Assembly (NCBI GenBank): GCA_030248215.1
Contig: JASANG010000516.1
Coordinates: 62,001 to 126,000, forward strand
DNA: 64,000 bases
Source of the DNA: Enoplolaimus lenunculus
Taxonomy: Eukaryota; Nematoda; Enoplea; Enoplida; Thoracostomopsidae
Reading direction: 5' to 3'
Shown: in pieces, positions 36,160-49,800 of the stretch
Numbering within the stretch: the stretch's first letter is position 1
How the letters are laid out: every line of letters begins with the position of its first letter
Made by a program: the position numbers and the translations under genes
The notes under the pieces: generated by a model
The model's database searches: none
What the model saw: the letters and a program-made list of their open reading frames with translations, nothing else
What the model was told of the DNA's origin: nothing

Positions 36160-39100
36160 ACGGATAGGTTTGCATCCGAGTTGTAAACGTTAGGAGCGGT
36201 TGATTTTCCACAACGCTAATAGAAACTCAAGAACGCTGCTATTTATATACATTAACAAAGCTGAAACACTATAGATGGATATGTAATTGGCAGGGTGGGA
36301 CCGGATATCCGGCTCCGACACCGGCTTGGGCAAAAAATCGGCATCCGGGTCCGAAATCCGACTTCGGTGATTTTACTTGCCGGATATTTTTTAAAAAAGT
36401 TCAAAAACTCGAAACCATCATATCATTTGTATTTATTCCAACAAAGCAACCATAGAACTGATTGACTTAACTTTTATATATTTTTTCTGTCATATGTACA
36501 TATGATGTAACATGTTTGCATGTGCCCGTGTACGCACTAATTTTTATTGGGTTATAATAACGCTGGAAATCCTGATAAAGATGATCAGTGTTATTCTAGG
36601 AGCGTAACAGTATATATCAGGGTATTCCTATTATTCCTAAGGCTAAAGCTAAACTTCAACGTCAAACTATGCACTGTAAATTTCAATGAGTTAATTAATC
36701 AACTCACACAGAAAGTTAGTTTTTTCTGAGTTAAATAACAAAAAACATAACTCTAATTTATATACAGTGTAGCTATCACCAAGCCTAAAAGCCTAAACAA
36801 AAATAACAGCCTGAATCCTAGCCAGGGATGGGCAGAGACCGGCCATGAAATATCCCGGCTTCTGTCAATTATTGGTCATTACCGAAAAAAATTTCAAAAT
36901 AGATTATTTCTAATGCTTTTCGCATTTTTTTGTGTTTTTTCATAAAAAAGAAGGGTGTGGGCTGAATTGTTTGGTGTGGGGAAAGGAACTAAGATGTGAC
37001 AGCATCTCAACCTACTTAGGGCCACTTGAAATCGATCGGGGATCAGGGATGCGGTAGTTCCCTGAGAACCCAATGAAAGACAATTTTTCAGGGTTAGTTA
37101 TGCTGTGTGAGGGGAGTAAAACCACCTAAGCCGCAGTCTTCGCCTATCCATATTATATGAACGATTCATTTTAGCATGGGCGTACAAAGTATTTCAAAAA
37201 GCGTGGGAGGGTTACGTTCTATAAAAATTTCGGAGGGGGTGGTGCAATCTGGAACCATGTGTGAAAACTGCAGTATATAAAAATAGCAAACAGTAAGTTG
37301 CGAGGTAAATATTATCAGATTTCCATGTTAATTATAAGTGCCTTATTACTAAGCCTAAGCGTAAACATAATCCTTAAACGTTAATGGCCCACGTAGTGCA
37401 CAGGAGCGTATCGTTTTTGAAGATGTAGCACTAATGACCAGTAGTCAGCGCAACCACTCCTGTATGACGGCTAGGAACTCCACTGGTTTGGTAGAAAAAA
37501 TCACAAGCAAAGTTTAGCTGGGAAAATTGGAAAGGTGGAAAATTCATCTCTGGTTAATCTTTGGTTCGGTAGGGAAAATCTGTAGTGTAAAGTTTCTTTT
37601 GGAGAACGGGCAAAGTAGAATCATACGCCTAAATTTTCATGTTTAGCGTATCCACTTCTGCATGACGACTAGAAATCCGGCTAGTTTGGTAGGAACAATC
37701 ACAAGCATGTTACATTTTTCCCTTTTCCCGTGTTCGTGCTATACATTGGCCACGTTAACATAACCGTAAACCTAAGCCTTATTAAAAGTGTCTCAGTCTT
37801 CTTGTCCCCCAGTGGACAGGCCCCTATAATTAATTTAGGCTTTTTTAGTTTCTGAAGTTCCAAACGCCGTACGGTTAAGACTGAAACGCGTAACATTAGC
37901 ATTTTACTTAAACAAATGGATACAGAACACAGCACAATAGAATTCAACATTGGTTGCCATTGAATCCAGTTATATATTTTAGATCCTAATTGTAAGAATG
38001 CAATGGTAATAACAGACTGTTACGGACAACTCACGGTATTATACCTAAACTCACGTTTTTGGTCTGAGCCAATAAGCACTAAACAGCGAATATATTTATT
38101 TAAAAGCCTAAGCTTAAACGCAAAATTAAATTCAAGTAAAAAGGCTACACATTATAGCGTGAGCCTAAACTCGGCATCGGCAAAGTTCATCACACTTTAC
38201 CTCACATATAAACAATCCCTTTAGCAGTTTTGAAATAGTTTCAATATCATACAGTGTGAGCATTAACGCATTGAAAGTTGTCTTTCAAATTTTACCGTAG
38301 CGTAAATCCCCGTGTGTTCTTTAGCGTAAATTCCTGTGTGTTGTTAAATTTCTTTGAAATGTTAGAACAGCTGAGGTTCTTAAATTCAAATTCGACCACA
38401 ATTGTCCCACAATTCAGTCACAGAAATCCGTCATGTGTAATTATTCGGTTAGTAATGAACATTTTATTCGACACAGTCATAAAGCACTGTATGTGGACTT
38501 ATTATTTTTAAAACGTTGCATATCACAGGGGTGTAGTATCAAATCGCAAGATATGACATTATTCGCGGGGATGCCATATATAATGGTGGAATGAACATCG
38601 TGAGCGAAGCGAGTGAGAAGCCATCTGCAATTGTTATAAACTGTAGTACGGCAGAAATCTTGTCATATTTTCATAAAATGTTTCAATTCTGTGTCATGCA
38701 AAATTTTCTAATTTCAAAAACGAGAGGGGCCGACCAGCCTTTCCCGCCTTTCCTCCTTAAAGCTGTTGCACCACTGGCACATCACCCCAAATTTTTCTTG
38801 AAAAATTATTCGAAAATGCACCTATATTAAATGACATAACCAAATTGCTAACTGCAGAACAAACAACACGAAGTCGTAGGCTTGGACATCCGCTTACTAA
38901 AACGATATTTAGACATATGTACGTATAGATTCATGCTCAGTTGTAGACTCGCGCTTACCCTTCTAAACTTGCTCTATTTATGAGCCAGTAATTAAACAAT
39001 ATATAAATGGTATATCAAGAGCAATAAAATCAACAGAATGACTATAGCAGCTATTAATAGTAGCAAGAGTTCATAATATAAGAGTATATAACACTTGGGA

Positions 39101-40494
39101 TTTCGCTTGGTATACGATGTACCACCGGGCGTTGCGTTTTTGACCGAACCCCTTTATTTAAAAAGAGGTCACTATCGCATGCAATGCCTCTAAACGAAAC
39201 TGTAAACGGAGCATTTTACATGCCGTGAACATACAATGCCCTTATTTGCACAGGCTGTGCCACCCTTAAAAGAGGGGTGTAGGCCAAAAACGCAATGTGC
39301 ACTGGGTACGTTTTTTCAAACACAGAATGTACTCAGTTGCACACTCTTGTAAATAGAATCATTAACGACCTTGATAGTAGTCAGTGGTTGGTTTTTCACC
39401 AGCACAAATAACGCTTGAAAAGTTCACCCACACGTATCTAACAGATCCCAGGCAATACTCAGGCTTAGCATAACACTACCCATAATTTTAGATTCACGCT
39501 TTAGTTTTACACTTCAATTAACCTACACTTAAATGTTAAGTATACAATTTAACTATTCTATACATGAAACAAAAACTAGAATTGTACACAGCTTTCGACT
39601 ACGTAGGGTTCGTCATAAAATTTCACAAATTTGCGACCTTTAATTTTCTAACTTAAAAGCTACAAGTTGTAATAAACAAAAAACATTCAAGAAACTACAG
39701 ATATATTTAGCAGCTGACTGACAAACAAAGCAAATGATGATTATTTACTAACCGTAAACTTGGCCCAATCATCGCTCTGGAGTATGGTTCTTCCACAACA
39801 TAAACAATTGCAATATATATACTACCTTCATTCACTGGTTCAAAAGCGTCAGCAAGATAAAAACTACGTAAACATAATATAGCGGTTGCTTTTCAAACAA
39901 ATCCAACGGCAGGATTGACAACTGAACATATTCACGCATGTTAACAGACTAGTTTTGTCAGAGCACTCCGCGATTTCAACTTCATTAGTTCAAAAGCCAC
40001 TTACAAACCCCTCAGACGAAAGTTTTAATTCACTCGTTTAAAAACTACCAAATTCGTCACCTTAGACAAAAAGGCATAACAAAACCTCTCAAAAACGACT
40101 TTGAACAATAAAGATAAACCACTCAAAATACTTAGCTACTCAGAGTAAACGACATTATCTTCTGCATCAATGACGACGTGGTTAAACTGAACGCTACTTA
40201 ATTTCACTGGTTCAAAAGTTACAAGACCATCCGTTCGACTAAAAACGCAAAAAGCTTAAAACAATAAAGTTAAAATAACTCAAAAATAATTAGCTACTAT
40301 TTACATAGACTAAGATTTATGACAGTGATGACCTTACAGAAAAATAGCTGCTCTCGCGAGTCCATAGTTTCTGTTTTATTCTTTGATCGCCAACGCATAA
40401 GTTTTTATTCAGCTTAAGCTTAAACAAAACACCTGACAAAACTCACTCTAAAACTACTTAAAACAACAATGATAACTGCTGTACAATTACATAG
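36160..40494. other. Interval with repeats only
   Basis: Holds a CCGG element (36295-36390), TTAGGC-like fragments (37348-37384; AGCCTAAG words at 36780-36830 and 38100-38180), and degenerate 81-bp satellite monomers at about 37500-37720 next to a GTGCTATACATTGGCCA word that also follows the big array at 49247. Several 70-80-codon frames show no family or splice evidence. Confidence 0.45.
36295..36390. repeat. CCGGATATCCGG element
   Basis: Contains GGTGGGACCGGATATCCGGC, CGACACCGGCTTGGGC and TTGCCGGATATTTTTTAAAA. Same family as 1305-1700 and 10646-10862. Confidence 0.55.
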
Positions 40495-40806
40495 CTACTC
40501 TGAATAATCCACATCGTCTTTATGACAATGATGACTCCGCAAGAAATAGTTACTTTCAACGCCCTCGTCTTCATCTTGCTCCTCGACATCCAACGCTGAC
40601 TTGGATTTTTTCGCAGAATGTGAGTGACCGTGCCCGTGAGAATGACCATGGGACGACGACTGAGAAGACACTTTTGGACCATGGGAATGACGCTCAGCGG
40701 AAGTGCGATGATGATGCTGTTGCAAATTATGACCGATTGTCGAACGTACTGGAGTTTCGTGAACACTGGATGCGAACGAGTGTTGTCCGGTTTCTGTGCC
40801 CGAATC
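40495..40806 (-). CDS. Exon 3 of the disordered-protein gene (His-rich, stop)
   Basis: Acceptor GTTTATTTTCAG (with TATTGTTTTTAG 13 bp upstream as alternative). It reads DSGTETGQHSFASSVHETPV, QQHHHRTSAERHSHGPK, SHGHSHGHGHSHSAKK, an acidic stretch, and ends KDDVDYSE at a stop. Two frames are open here; this one is chosen because it continues from both alternative exon-2 donors. Confidence 0.55.
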   Translation of the reverse strand, partial: DSGTETGQHSFASSVHETPVRSTIGHNLQQHHHRTSAERHSHGPKVSSQSSSHGHSHGHGHSHSAKKSKSALDVEEQDEDEGVESNYFLRSHHCHKDDVDYSE

Positions 40807-43800
40807 CTGAAAATAAACTCTAAAAACAATAGACATTACTATAACAGATATAGAATATTTCGAAGCAAGTTTTCAACTTCGCGGCCTGGTTAAATTTTGA
40901 ACACTGACACAAGTTATTTCCTGCATAAACTTTTTAGCTGTATAAGTGCCGTTTAACCGAAAGAAGTAAAGTTTTAGAAAATCGAAAGATAATTTTCTCG
41001 CCTTCACATTGAAAATATATCAACTGCTTGCAATAATTTGTTCGACGAATAGTTTACGTGGTAGCCAAACAATTAACTTTAAGAGCACCGTATCCTTAAA
41101 TTGCGTAGCAACTGCAGTTTAGTGTACGTTTTGAGAAAAGCCAACTTCGAGTGGTACGAATTTCAAACATTGCTTGCAACGCAATTCGCTTTTTACACAT
41201 CTGGACAATATTACACAAGGCGTATGACTTCTAAGCCCCCATTAGCTGCTATATAGACGGTGCGGTGGAGGATTGAATCAAAAAGGTGGAAATGCGGCGT
41301 GGGTCACCGAGTGATTGGGGTGATTGGGTGGAATTGACCACCCCATTGTCCAAACGGCCACACATGAGGCGAAAATACAACGTAAGTTGGAAGGTCATTA
41401 ACATCTAAGGTTTCCATCATTCATCGAATTTTTCTGCCCGTTGCTTGCTAAATTCAGTTTAAAACTATATGTACTGATTAACTAACGTCGCAAACAGATA
41501 ATTAATTGCGCAAAAACATGTAAAAACCACATAAAAAATCACTGAAATGGCCATAATTTTTGTTATATAAACCACTATTTTTGTGAGGCAGGCGGGGCGC
41601 AGTTTTATCTTGGTGTCGCATAGGGTGGCTAGAAGAAATCCCTCGAGAGTAGGGGCGAGGTGTTGCGACTGCACGCTGTCCACACTTCCTCCATCCCTGA
41701 GCCTCACATGCCCACCTCCCTCCCTACTCCCCGGATAAAATCAAGGTCGCGTACCCCTCCAACATCGTCATCGTCTCCTTCAACAACCACAGTCGTTTTC
41801 CGCTTTTTCTCACCCGAATCACCCCTTATTGCACCCGTCGCTTGACTAGTTTGTTCGTCATCCGATCCGCCAATTTCTACCGAAACCGTTTTAGTCGTTG
41901 TACCATCAGTTGATTTTCTTTTCAGTGCCGTCCCCTGTTGAGCTTTGCTACCATCTTCTTGAACAAAATCTGGCATACGTGGTACACTTTCGTCCGCGTT
42001 GATCGTAATCGTTTCCGTATACTTCCGTACAACTCCGTCTGTTTCGTTCTTCGACCGAAACGTCCCAGTATACGTCACTGGCTCTTTGAGACCAGTACCG
42101 TCTCCGCTGCTGCGTTTAATTGCAGCAGCGATGGCGTTTTTGGCGCCAGGTTGTGTTGCGGACGAAAATGCGCGCAACTTGGCGCCAGAAATCGCGTCGA
42201 TATGCTCATGGATGCCTGCGAAACATTGTTCGACAAATTTTGTCGGACTACTGCCAGCTGGAACCACGCTCGTCGAGGTGGCACTTGTGATGCCACCATT
42301 ATGCTTTGCATTCGAAACAACTGCTGCTATCGATCGTGCGTAATCCTGAATTTGATCAATATGTCCGTTCAAGTTGTGTTCTGTTGCGACGGCGTTTGAC
42401 GATGATGACTGGCATAAATTTTTCTGAAAGCAAAACGTGCAATTTAAGCATAACTTCAATTATGAATAGGAAACTAAATCAGGAGTTTTGATGCGAGCTC
42501 CGTCTCGAAAGTAACAATTTTCGCAAGATCTGTGAAATGTTCTAAATAAGAAGTCAACCTAACCTTGAAATAATTAATGTGTCTGTCTACGAAAAATTTT
42601 ATCTAATTTCAATATAAACGTATCGTATGATCCAAAAAACTTTCAGTGAAATTTCATACTACAGTAAAAAATAGGTTTTGGTTGGAAAACGGGAAAAGTG
42701 GAAAATTTAAACGCTTTGATTTTCCCTTGGTTGATAGGAAAATCTGTAGTGTAAAAGTTTGTTTGAAAAACGGGAAAAGTGGAAATTTTAAAAGCATACA
42801 TTATTCCTGGGTTGGTAGGGAAAATTTGAAGCATAGGTTTTTGTTGGAAAACGGGAAAAGTGGAAAATTTAAACGCCTAGATTCACCTTCGGTTGGTAGG
42901 GAAAATCTGAAGCATAGGTTTTGGTTGGAAAACGGGAAAAGTGGAAAATTTAAACGCTTTGATTTTCCCTTGGTTGGTAGGAAAATCTGTAGTGTAAAAG
43001 TTTGTTTGGAAAACGGGAAAAGTGGAAATTTTAAAAGCATACATTATTCCTGGGTTGGTAGGGAAAATTTGAAGCATAGGTTTTGGTTGGAAAACGGGAA
43101 AAGTGGAAAATTTGAACGGCTTGATTTTCCCTTGGTTGGTAGGGAAAATCTGTAGTGAACAAGTTATTTGACTGAAAGTCAAATGCACGGTCACCGCGAG
43201 TTGGTCAAACCCAAAATTGTTGTGCTCCATCAAGCTCAAATGATAGAATTCACATAAATGTGAATCTAGTGGTGGTTATCTGCACACAGACAAATTGCCT
43301 TTGAGTAATTAAGCCTTAACATTATGCCAGCGGAACGTTGTAAATTTAAGACGGCTAAGTTTCTGAAATCTTACTAAGTACTTAAGTTATATAGTTACTT
43401 AAGTGGATTTTGAGCAAAAAAACGCAAAGTGTCAGCCATTGTTACAACAAAATAAAGTAAGTTTTGATACAAATTAAAGAGGCACCATTAGTCTACCATT
43501 ACTAGACTAAAATTAGCATGTCTGAATGGCTCATTGTTAATACATCAAAATTAGGCAGCGACTTTAGTATTTACTTAACCTGAGTATATACGCTTTTAAA
43601 AACGATAAAATGGAGTGTTTCTGAAAACTTAGTTAACTACATATCCACTTAAGTTTTGCAAAGTATTTACTTAAGAAAAGAAGAACTCCCGTCAAAAACT
43701 TTCCGATAATTAATATTTACTTATTAACTTAAGCATCTTTCTCAAATATCAAATTGGTTAAGTTATTAAGCCAATGTGTAAATCAGGGCTTTAGCAGTAG

Positions 43801-46800
43801 TATTTATATCCCTAAGCCTACCCCTAAGAATAGGAAAAAGCTTATACATAAACCTGAGTCTTAGCCTAGCTTACTTCGTATCAGTCTCATGACAAACGGT
43901 CTGCCCCTGATCTATATGGTCCAGCAACTGCTTAGCAAATATTTAAGTATAAAGTTATACTTTAGTGAAAGGTTTCAGAATTCCAGCCATTATTCCGTAC
44001 GTTTTCGCGCAATTACGTCCACACTTGGTCTATTTCAAGATATATGCTTTTTACATAGTCCCTGAATGTCGACTTCGATTTAAGTCGGAGCTCCAGTTCA
44101 ACTCATGTTTTGCTTCAAACGAAAATTCTACAGTAGAACAAACCTTTTCCAAGTGTTATGGTTGTTGTTGTTATTCATTGTTAATGTTTTATACGTAGAT
44201 TTTCAGTTTATTTTCGCTGGACGAAGACGTAGACGGTCAAATTATGTGAAATTAGGGTAACCGGTTTGGGCAGGTGACTATAAGCCAGACAGTTGTTATT
44301 TTGGTTCGTTTTGCATGCTGACTTATAGACTAAAAAACTTTACTCTTCCCCAGCTCTTAAAACAGACCTTTGGTGCGGCCTGCAGGGAGCAAAGCTACGA
44401 GTAATGCTTCAACGGACGGCTGAAACTGCAGTCGAACTCTCGGCGCAGTGGACAGCGAGGTGCCGTTGGGCTGAGTTACCGGAGTGGAGCAACTGACTGG
44501 CTGCACAAATGTGCTATAACCGCACACTTTCCACGTTTTTTATGAGTATAACGGTTAGCATGCAAACCTGCTTAAATTTACTGAACGGCATAACAGACGA
44601 TTATTTTAAAGACGGAACTTAAGATTCTTATCGTTCTGAACATGCACGAACTGTAATGAAAGCATATACATTCCGTCCAACAAAGAAATTGTATCACATT
44701 TCCACATATAATGATATAATAGGATTTGAGTGAAAAATTCTAGATTAGAATTTTGTAAATTTAACCAAAAATTTTCGTAAAAACGTTCTAATATATACAT
44801 AATACATATTTCTTTGAAAATAGCCGCGAGCAAATACAAGAGTCACCGCCCGAGGGCGGTGACAAAAAGAAAAACGGGAAAAGTGGAAAATTTAAAAGCT
44901 TACATTATTCCTGGGTTGGTAGGGAAAATTTGAAGCATAGGTTTTGGTTGGAAAACGGGAAAGTGGAAAATTTAAACGCTTTGATTTTCCCTTGGTTGGT
45001 AGGAAAATCTGTAGTGTAAAAGTTTGTTTGGAAAACGGGAAAAGTGGAAATTTTAAAAGCATACATTATTCCTGGGTTGGTAGGGAAAATTTGAAGCATA
45101 GGTTTTGGTTGGAAAACGGGAAAAGTGGAAAATTTGAACAGCTTGATTTTCCCTTGGTTGGTAGGGAAAATCTGTAGTGTAAAAGTTTGTTTGGAAAACG
45201 GAAAAGTGGAAATTTTAAAAGCTTACATTATTCCTGGGTTGGTAGGGAAAATTTGAAGCATAGGTTTTGGTTGGAAAACGGGAAAAGTGGAAAATTTGAA
45301 CGGCTTGATTTTCCCTTGGTTGGTAGGGAAAATCTGTAGTGAAAAAGAAAAACGGGAAAAGTGGAAATTTTAAAAGCTTACATTATTCCTGGGTTGGTAG
45401 GAAAATTCTGAAGCATTGGTTTTGTTTTTAAAACGGGAAAAGTGGAAAATTTCTACGTCTAGATTTCCCCTTGGTTGGAAGGGAAAATCTAAAGCATAGG
45501 TTTTGTTTGGAAAATGGGAAAAGTAGAAAATTCCAATAGAACGATTTAACAACACATAGCAGATATTTGCTAAAATTAACAAGTTAAATATCATTTCAAC
45601 GACCTGATTTCACCTCACCTGCGGCATCATCTCCGATTCCGGCTACTTTTGTTCACTTCCGGTTCCGGCTACTTTTATTCACTTCCGGCTCCGGATCTGG
45701 CATTTTTCACCTCCGGTTGCATCCTACAAACTAACAGGCAATGTATTTCGACACTGGTCAAAACAAGAAACCGAGGAGCGGAACAGTGCAATGAACAAAA
45801 TCTACTTTACACAGTTAAACCTAAATCACCAGAGCATTTACCCGAAATAATACATGACTATTAAATATATCAGATTATGATAGTCCCAGCACAAGATTGG
45901 TCAAAACAAGATACCACCGAGTGGCCCAGTATTATCAGAACATAAGTCTGTTAACAAAGTCGACGCTTTGAGTGACGCCTTAAGGTTCTAAAAAAGTTTT
46001 AATTTGTTTTAAAGACGTTGTTGGCTAATGGCCGGAAAGCCGAGGAAACATAAATATATCAAATTTGGTCGTCGCTGACTTCCAACCCAGGGTAAATCTA
46101 AGCGTTTAAATTTTCCACCTTTACCATTTTTCAACCAAAACCTATGCTTCATATTTTCCCTACCAGCCTAGGATGAATCTAGGCCTTTAAATTTTCCACT
46201 TTTCCCGTTTTCAACCAAAACCTATGCTTCAAATTTTCTTTACCAAGCCAGGGTAAGTCTAGGCATTAAAATTTTCAAATTTTCCCGTTTTCCAACCAAA
46301 ACCTATGCTTCAGATATTCCCCACCAACCCAGGATTAATCTAGGCATTGAAATTTTCCACTTTTCCCGTTTTCAACCAAAACCTATGCTTCAAATTTTCT
46401 TTACCAAGCCAGGGTAAGTCTAGGCATTAAAATTTTCAAATTTTCCCGTTTTCCAACCAAAACCTATGCTTCAGATATTCCCCACCAACCCAGGATTAAT
46501 CTAGGCATTGAAATTTTCAACTTTTCCCGTTTTCCAACCAAAACCTATGCTTCAGATTTTCCCTACCAACCTAAGGTAAATCTAGGCCTTTAAATTTTCC
46601 ACTTTTCTCGTTTTCCAACCAAAAGCTATGCTTCAGATTTTCCCTACCAACCTAAGGTAAATCTAGGTCTTTCAATTTTCCACTTTTCAGATTTTCCAAC
46701 CAAAACCTATGCTTCAGATTTTCCCTACCAACCGAAGGTAAATCTAGGCCTTTCAATTTTCCACTTTTCCCATTTTCCAACCAAAACCTATGCTTCAGAT

Positions 46801-49800
46801 TTTCCCTACCAACCGAAGGTAAATCTAGGCCTTTAAATTGTCCACTTTTCCCGTTTTCCAACCAAAACCTATGCTTCAGATTTTCCCTACCAACCTAAGG
46901 TAAATCTAGGTCTTTCAATTTTCCACTTTTCCCATTTTCCAACCAAAACCTATGCTTCAGATTTTCCCTACCAACCGAAGGTAAATCTAGGCCTTTAAAT
47001 TTTCCACTTTTCCCGTTTTCCAACCAAAAGCTATGCTTCAGATTTTCCCTACCAACCTAAGGTAAATCTAGGTCTTTCAATTTTCCACTTTTCCCATTTT
47101 CCAACCAAAACCTATGCTTCAGATTTTCCCTACCAACCGAAGGTAAAATTTTCCACTTTTCCCGTTTTCCAACCAAAACCTATGCTTCAGATTTTCCCTA
47201 CCAACCTAAGGTAAATCTAGGCCTTTAAATTTTCCACTTTTCCCATTTTCCAACCAAAACCTATGCTTTCTATTGTCCCTACCAACCTAAGGTAAATCTA
47301 GGCCTTTAAATTTTCCAGTTTTCCCGTTTTCCAACCAAAATCTATACTTCAGATTTTCCCTACCAAGCCAGGGTAAATATAAACATTAAAATTTTCCACT
47401 TTTCCCGTTTTCCAACCAAAACCTATGCTTCCGATATTCCCCACCAAATCAGGGCAAATCTAGGCATTAAAATTTTTCACTTTTCCCGTTTTCCAACCAA
47501 AACCTATGCTTCAGATTTTCCCTACTAACCCAAAGGTAAAAATTTAGGCATTAAAATTTTCCACTTTTCCCGTTTTCCAGCTAAAACCAATGCTTCCGAT
47601 ATTCCCCACCAAACCAGGGCAAATCTAGGCATTAAAATTTTCCACTTTTCCCGTTTTCCAACCAAAACCTATGCTTCAGATTTTCCCTACCAACCTAAGG
47701 TAAATCTAGGCCTTTAAATTTTCCACTTTTCTCATTTTCCAACCAAAACCTATGCTTTCTATTGTCCCTACCAACCTAAGGTAAATCTAGGCCTTTAAAT
47801 TTTCCAGTTTTCCCGTTTTCCAATCAAAATCTATACTTCAGATTTTCCCTACCAAGCCAGGGTAAATATAAACATTAAAATTTTCCACTTTTCCCGTTTT
47901 CCAACCAAAACCTATGCTTCCGATATTCCCCACCAAATCAGGGCAAATCTAGGCATTAAAATTTTCCACTTTTCCCGTTTTCCAACCAAAACCTATGCTT
48001 CAGATTTTCCCTACTAACCCAAAGGTAAAAATTTAGGCATTAAAATTTTCCACTTTTCCCGTTTTCCAGCTAAAACCAATGCTCCAGATTTTCCCTACCA
48101 ACCCAGGGTAAAATCTAGGCATTTCAATTTTCCACTTTTCCCGTTTTCCAACCAAAACCTATGCTTCCGATATTCCCCACCAAATCAGGGCAAATCTAGG
48201 CATTAAAATTTTCCACTTTTCCCGTTTTCCAACCAAAACCTATGCTTCAGATTTTCCCTACTAACCCAAAGGTAAAAATTTAGGCATTAAAATTTTCCAC
48301 TTTTCCCGTTTTCCAGCTAAAACCAATGCTCCAGATTTTCCCTACCAACCCAGGGTAAAATCTAGGCATTTCAATTTTCCACTTTTCCCGTTTTCCAACC
48401 AAAACCTATGCCTTACGCTTGAATTTTCCACTTTTCCCGTTTTCCAACGGAAACCTTTGCTTCAGGTTTTCCCTACCAACCCAGGATAAAAATCTATGCA
48501 TTGGAATTTTCCACTTTTCCCGTTTTCCAATCAAAACCTATGATTCAGATTTTCCCTACCAACCCAGCGAAAAAATCCAGGCATTAGAATTTTCCACTTT
48601 TCCCGTTTTCCAACCAAAACCTATGCTTCAGATTTCCCTACCAACCCAGGGTAAAAATCTAGGTATTAAAATTTTCCACTTTTCCCGTTTCCAATTAAAA
48701 CCTATGCCCTACGCTTGAATTTTCCCCTTTTCCACTTTTCCCGCTTTTCAACCAAAACCTTTGCTTCAGATATTTCTTACTAACAAGAAAATATCTAGGC
48801 ATTTCATTTTTCCACTTTTCCCGTTTTCCAACCAAAACCTATGCTTCAGGTTTTCTCTACCAACCCAGGGGAAAATCTAGGCATTCGAATTTTCCACTTT
48901 TCCCGTTTCCCAACCAAAACCCATGCTTCAGATTTCCCTACCAACCCAGGGGAAAAATCTAGGCATTAGAATTTTACACTTTTCCCGTTTTCCAACCAAA
49001 ACCTATGCTTCAGATTTTCCCTACCAACCCAGGGGAAAATCTAGGCATTAGAATTTTCCACTTTTCCCGGTTTCCAACCAAAACCTATATATGCTTCAGA
49101 TTTCCCTACCAACCCATAGTAAAATCTAGGCATTACATTTTTTTAATTTTCCTACCAATTCAGCGGAAAATTTAGCCGTCATACCGGAGTGGCTGTGCTG
49201 CACTCCTGGTTATAAGTTTTCCACCGTGGAAAACTGGAAGCCCCTGTGCTATACATTGGCCATGAAGCACCATGAATTAAAATTGATATCGGCATCATCG
49301 ACACAAAAATCGATATCAGAATCAATCAGAAAAAATGGAATTGGCACATCACTAAAACTTTTATCGTTCATACAATTTTTCTGGTCAGCTGTTTGCTAAT
49401 TCAGTTAAAAAACTGCACTGAATAAGCGACTCGAGAGAGAATGGATTTGTAGCGTAAAATATAAAAAATATATGAAAAGCAACTCATAAATCCCGCAAAA
49501 TCAGTTATTTATTTTATTCAATTACTAGTATTATGGTGAGGCAGCTCAGATAGGCCTCGGGTTTGGCCCCACGGAGCATCTTAGAAAAATGACTCGTCGG
49601 TAAGGTCGGGACGATCCCTCAGGAGTGCTAACGCAGAACGCAACACACGGGTAGACTGGTCATCTAGTCTAATGAGCAAAGGCACAGTGGCCCAATTGGT
49701 TTTTATTTTGGTCACTAGATAAACAGAAAAACATCTTGGTTATATAATTTATGTAATTAATTTTTGCGCCAAGGCCGATGGCTAGTGCCAGTCCAGCCTC

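Noticed and set aside
42646-43155. 169-codon plus-strand frame with 27-residue repeats
   Set aside because: It is a direct product of the 81-bp satellite, intronic to a minus-strand gene, and related units in array 3 contain frameshifts.
44380-44510. GC-rich patch as an RNA gene
   Set aside because: No tRNA, 5S or snRNA motif recognised.
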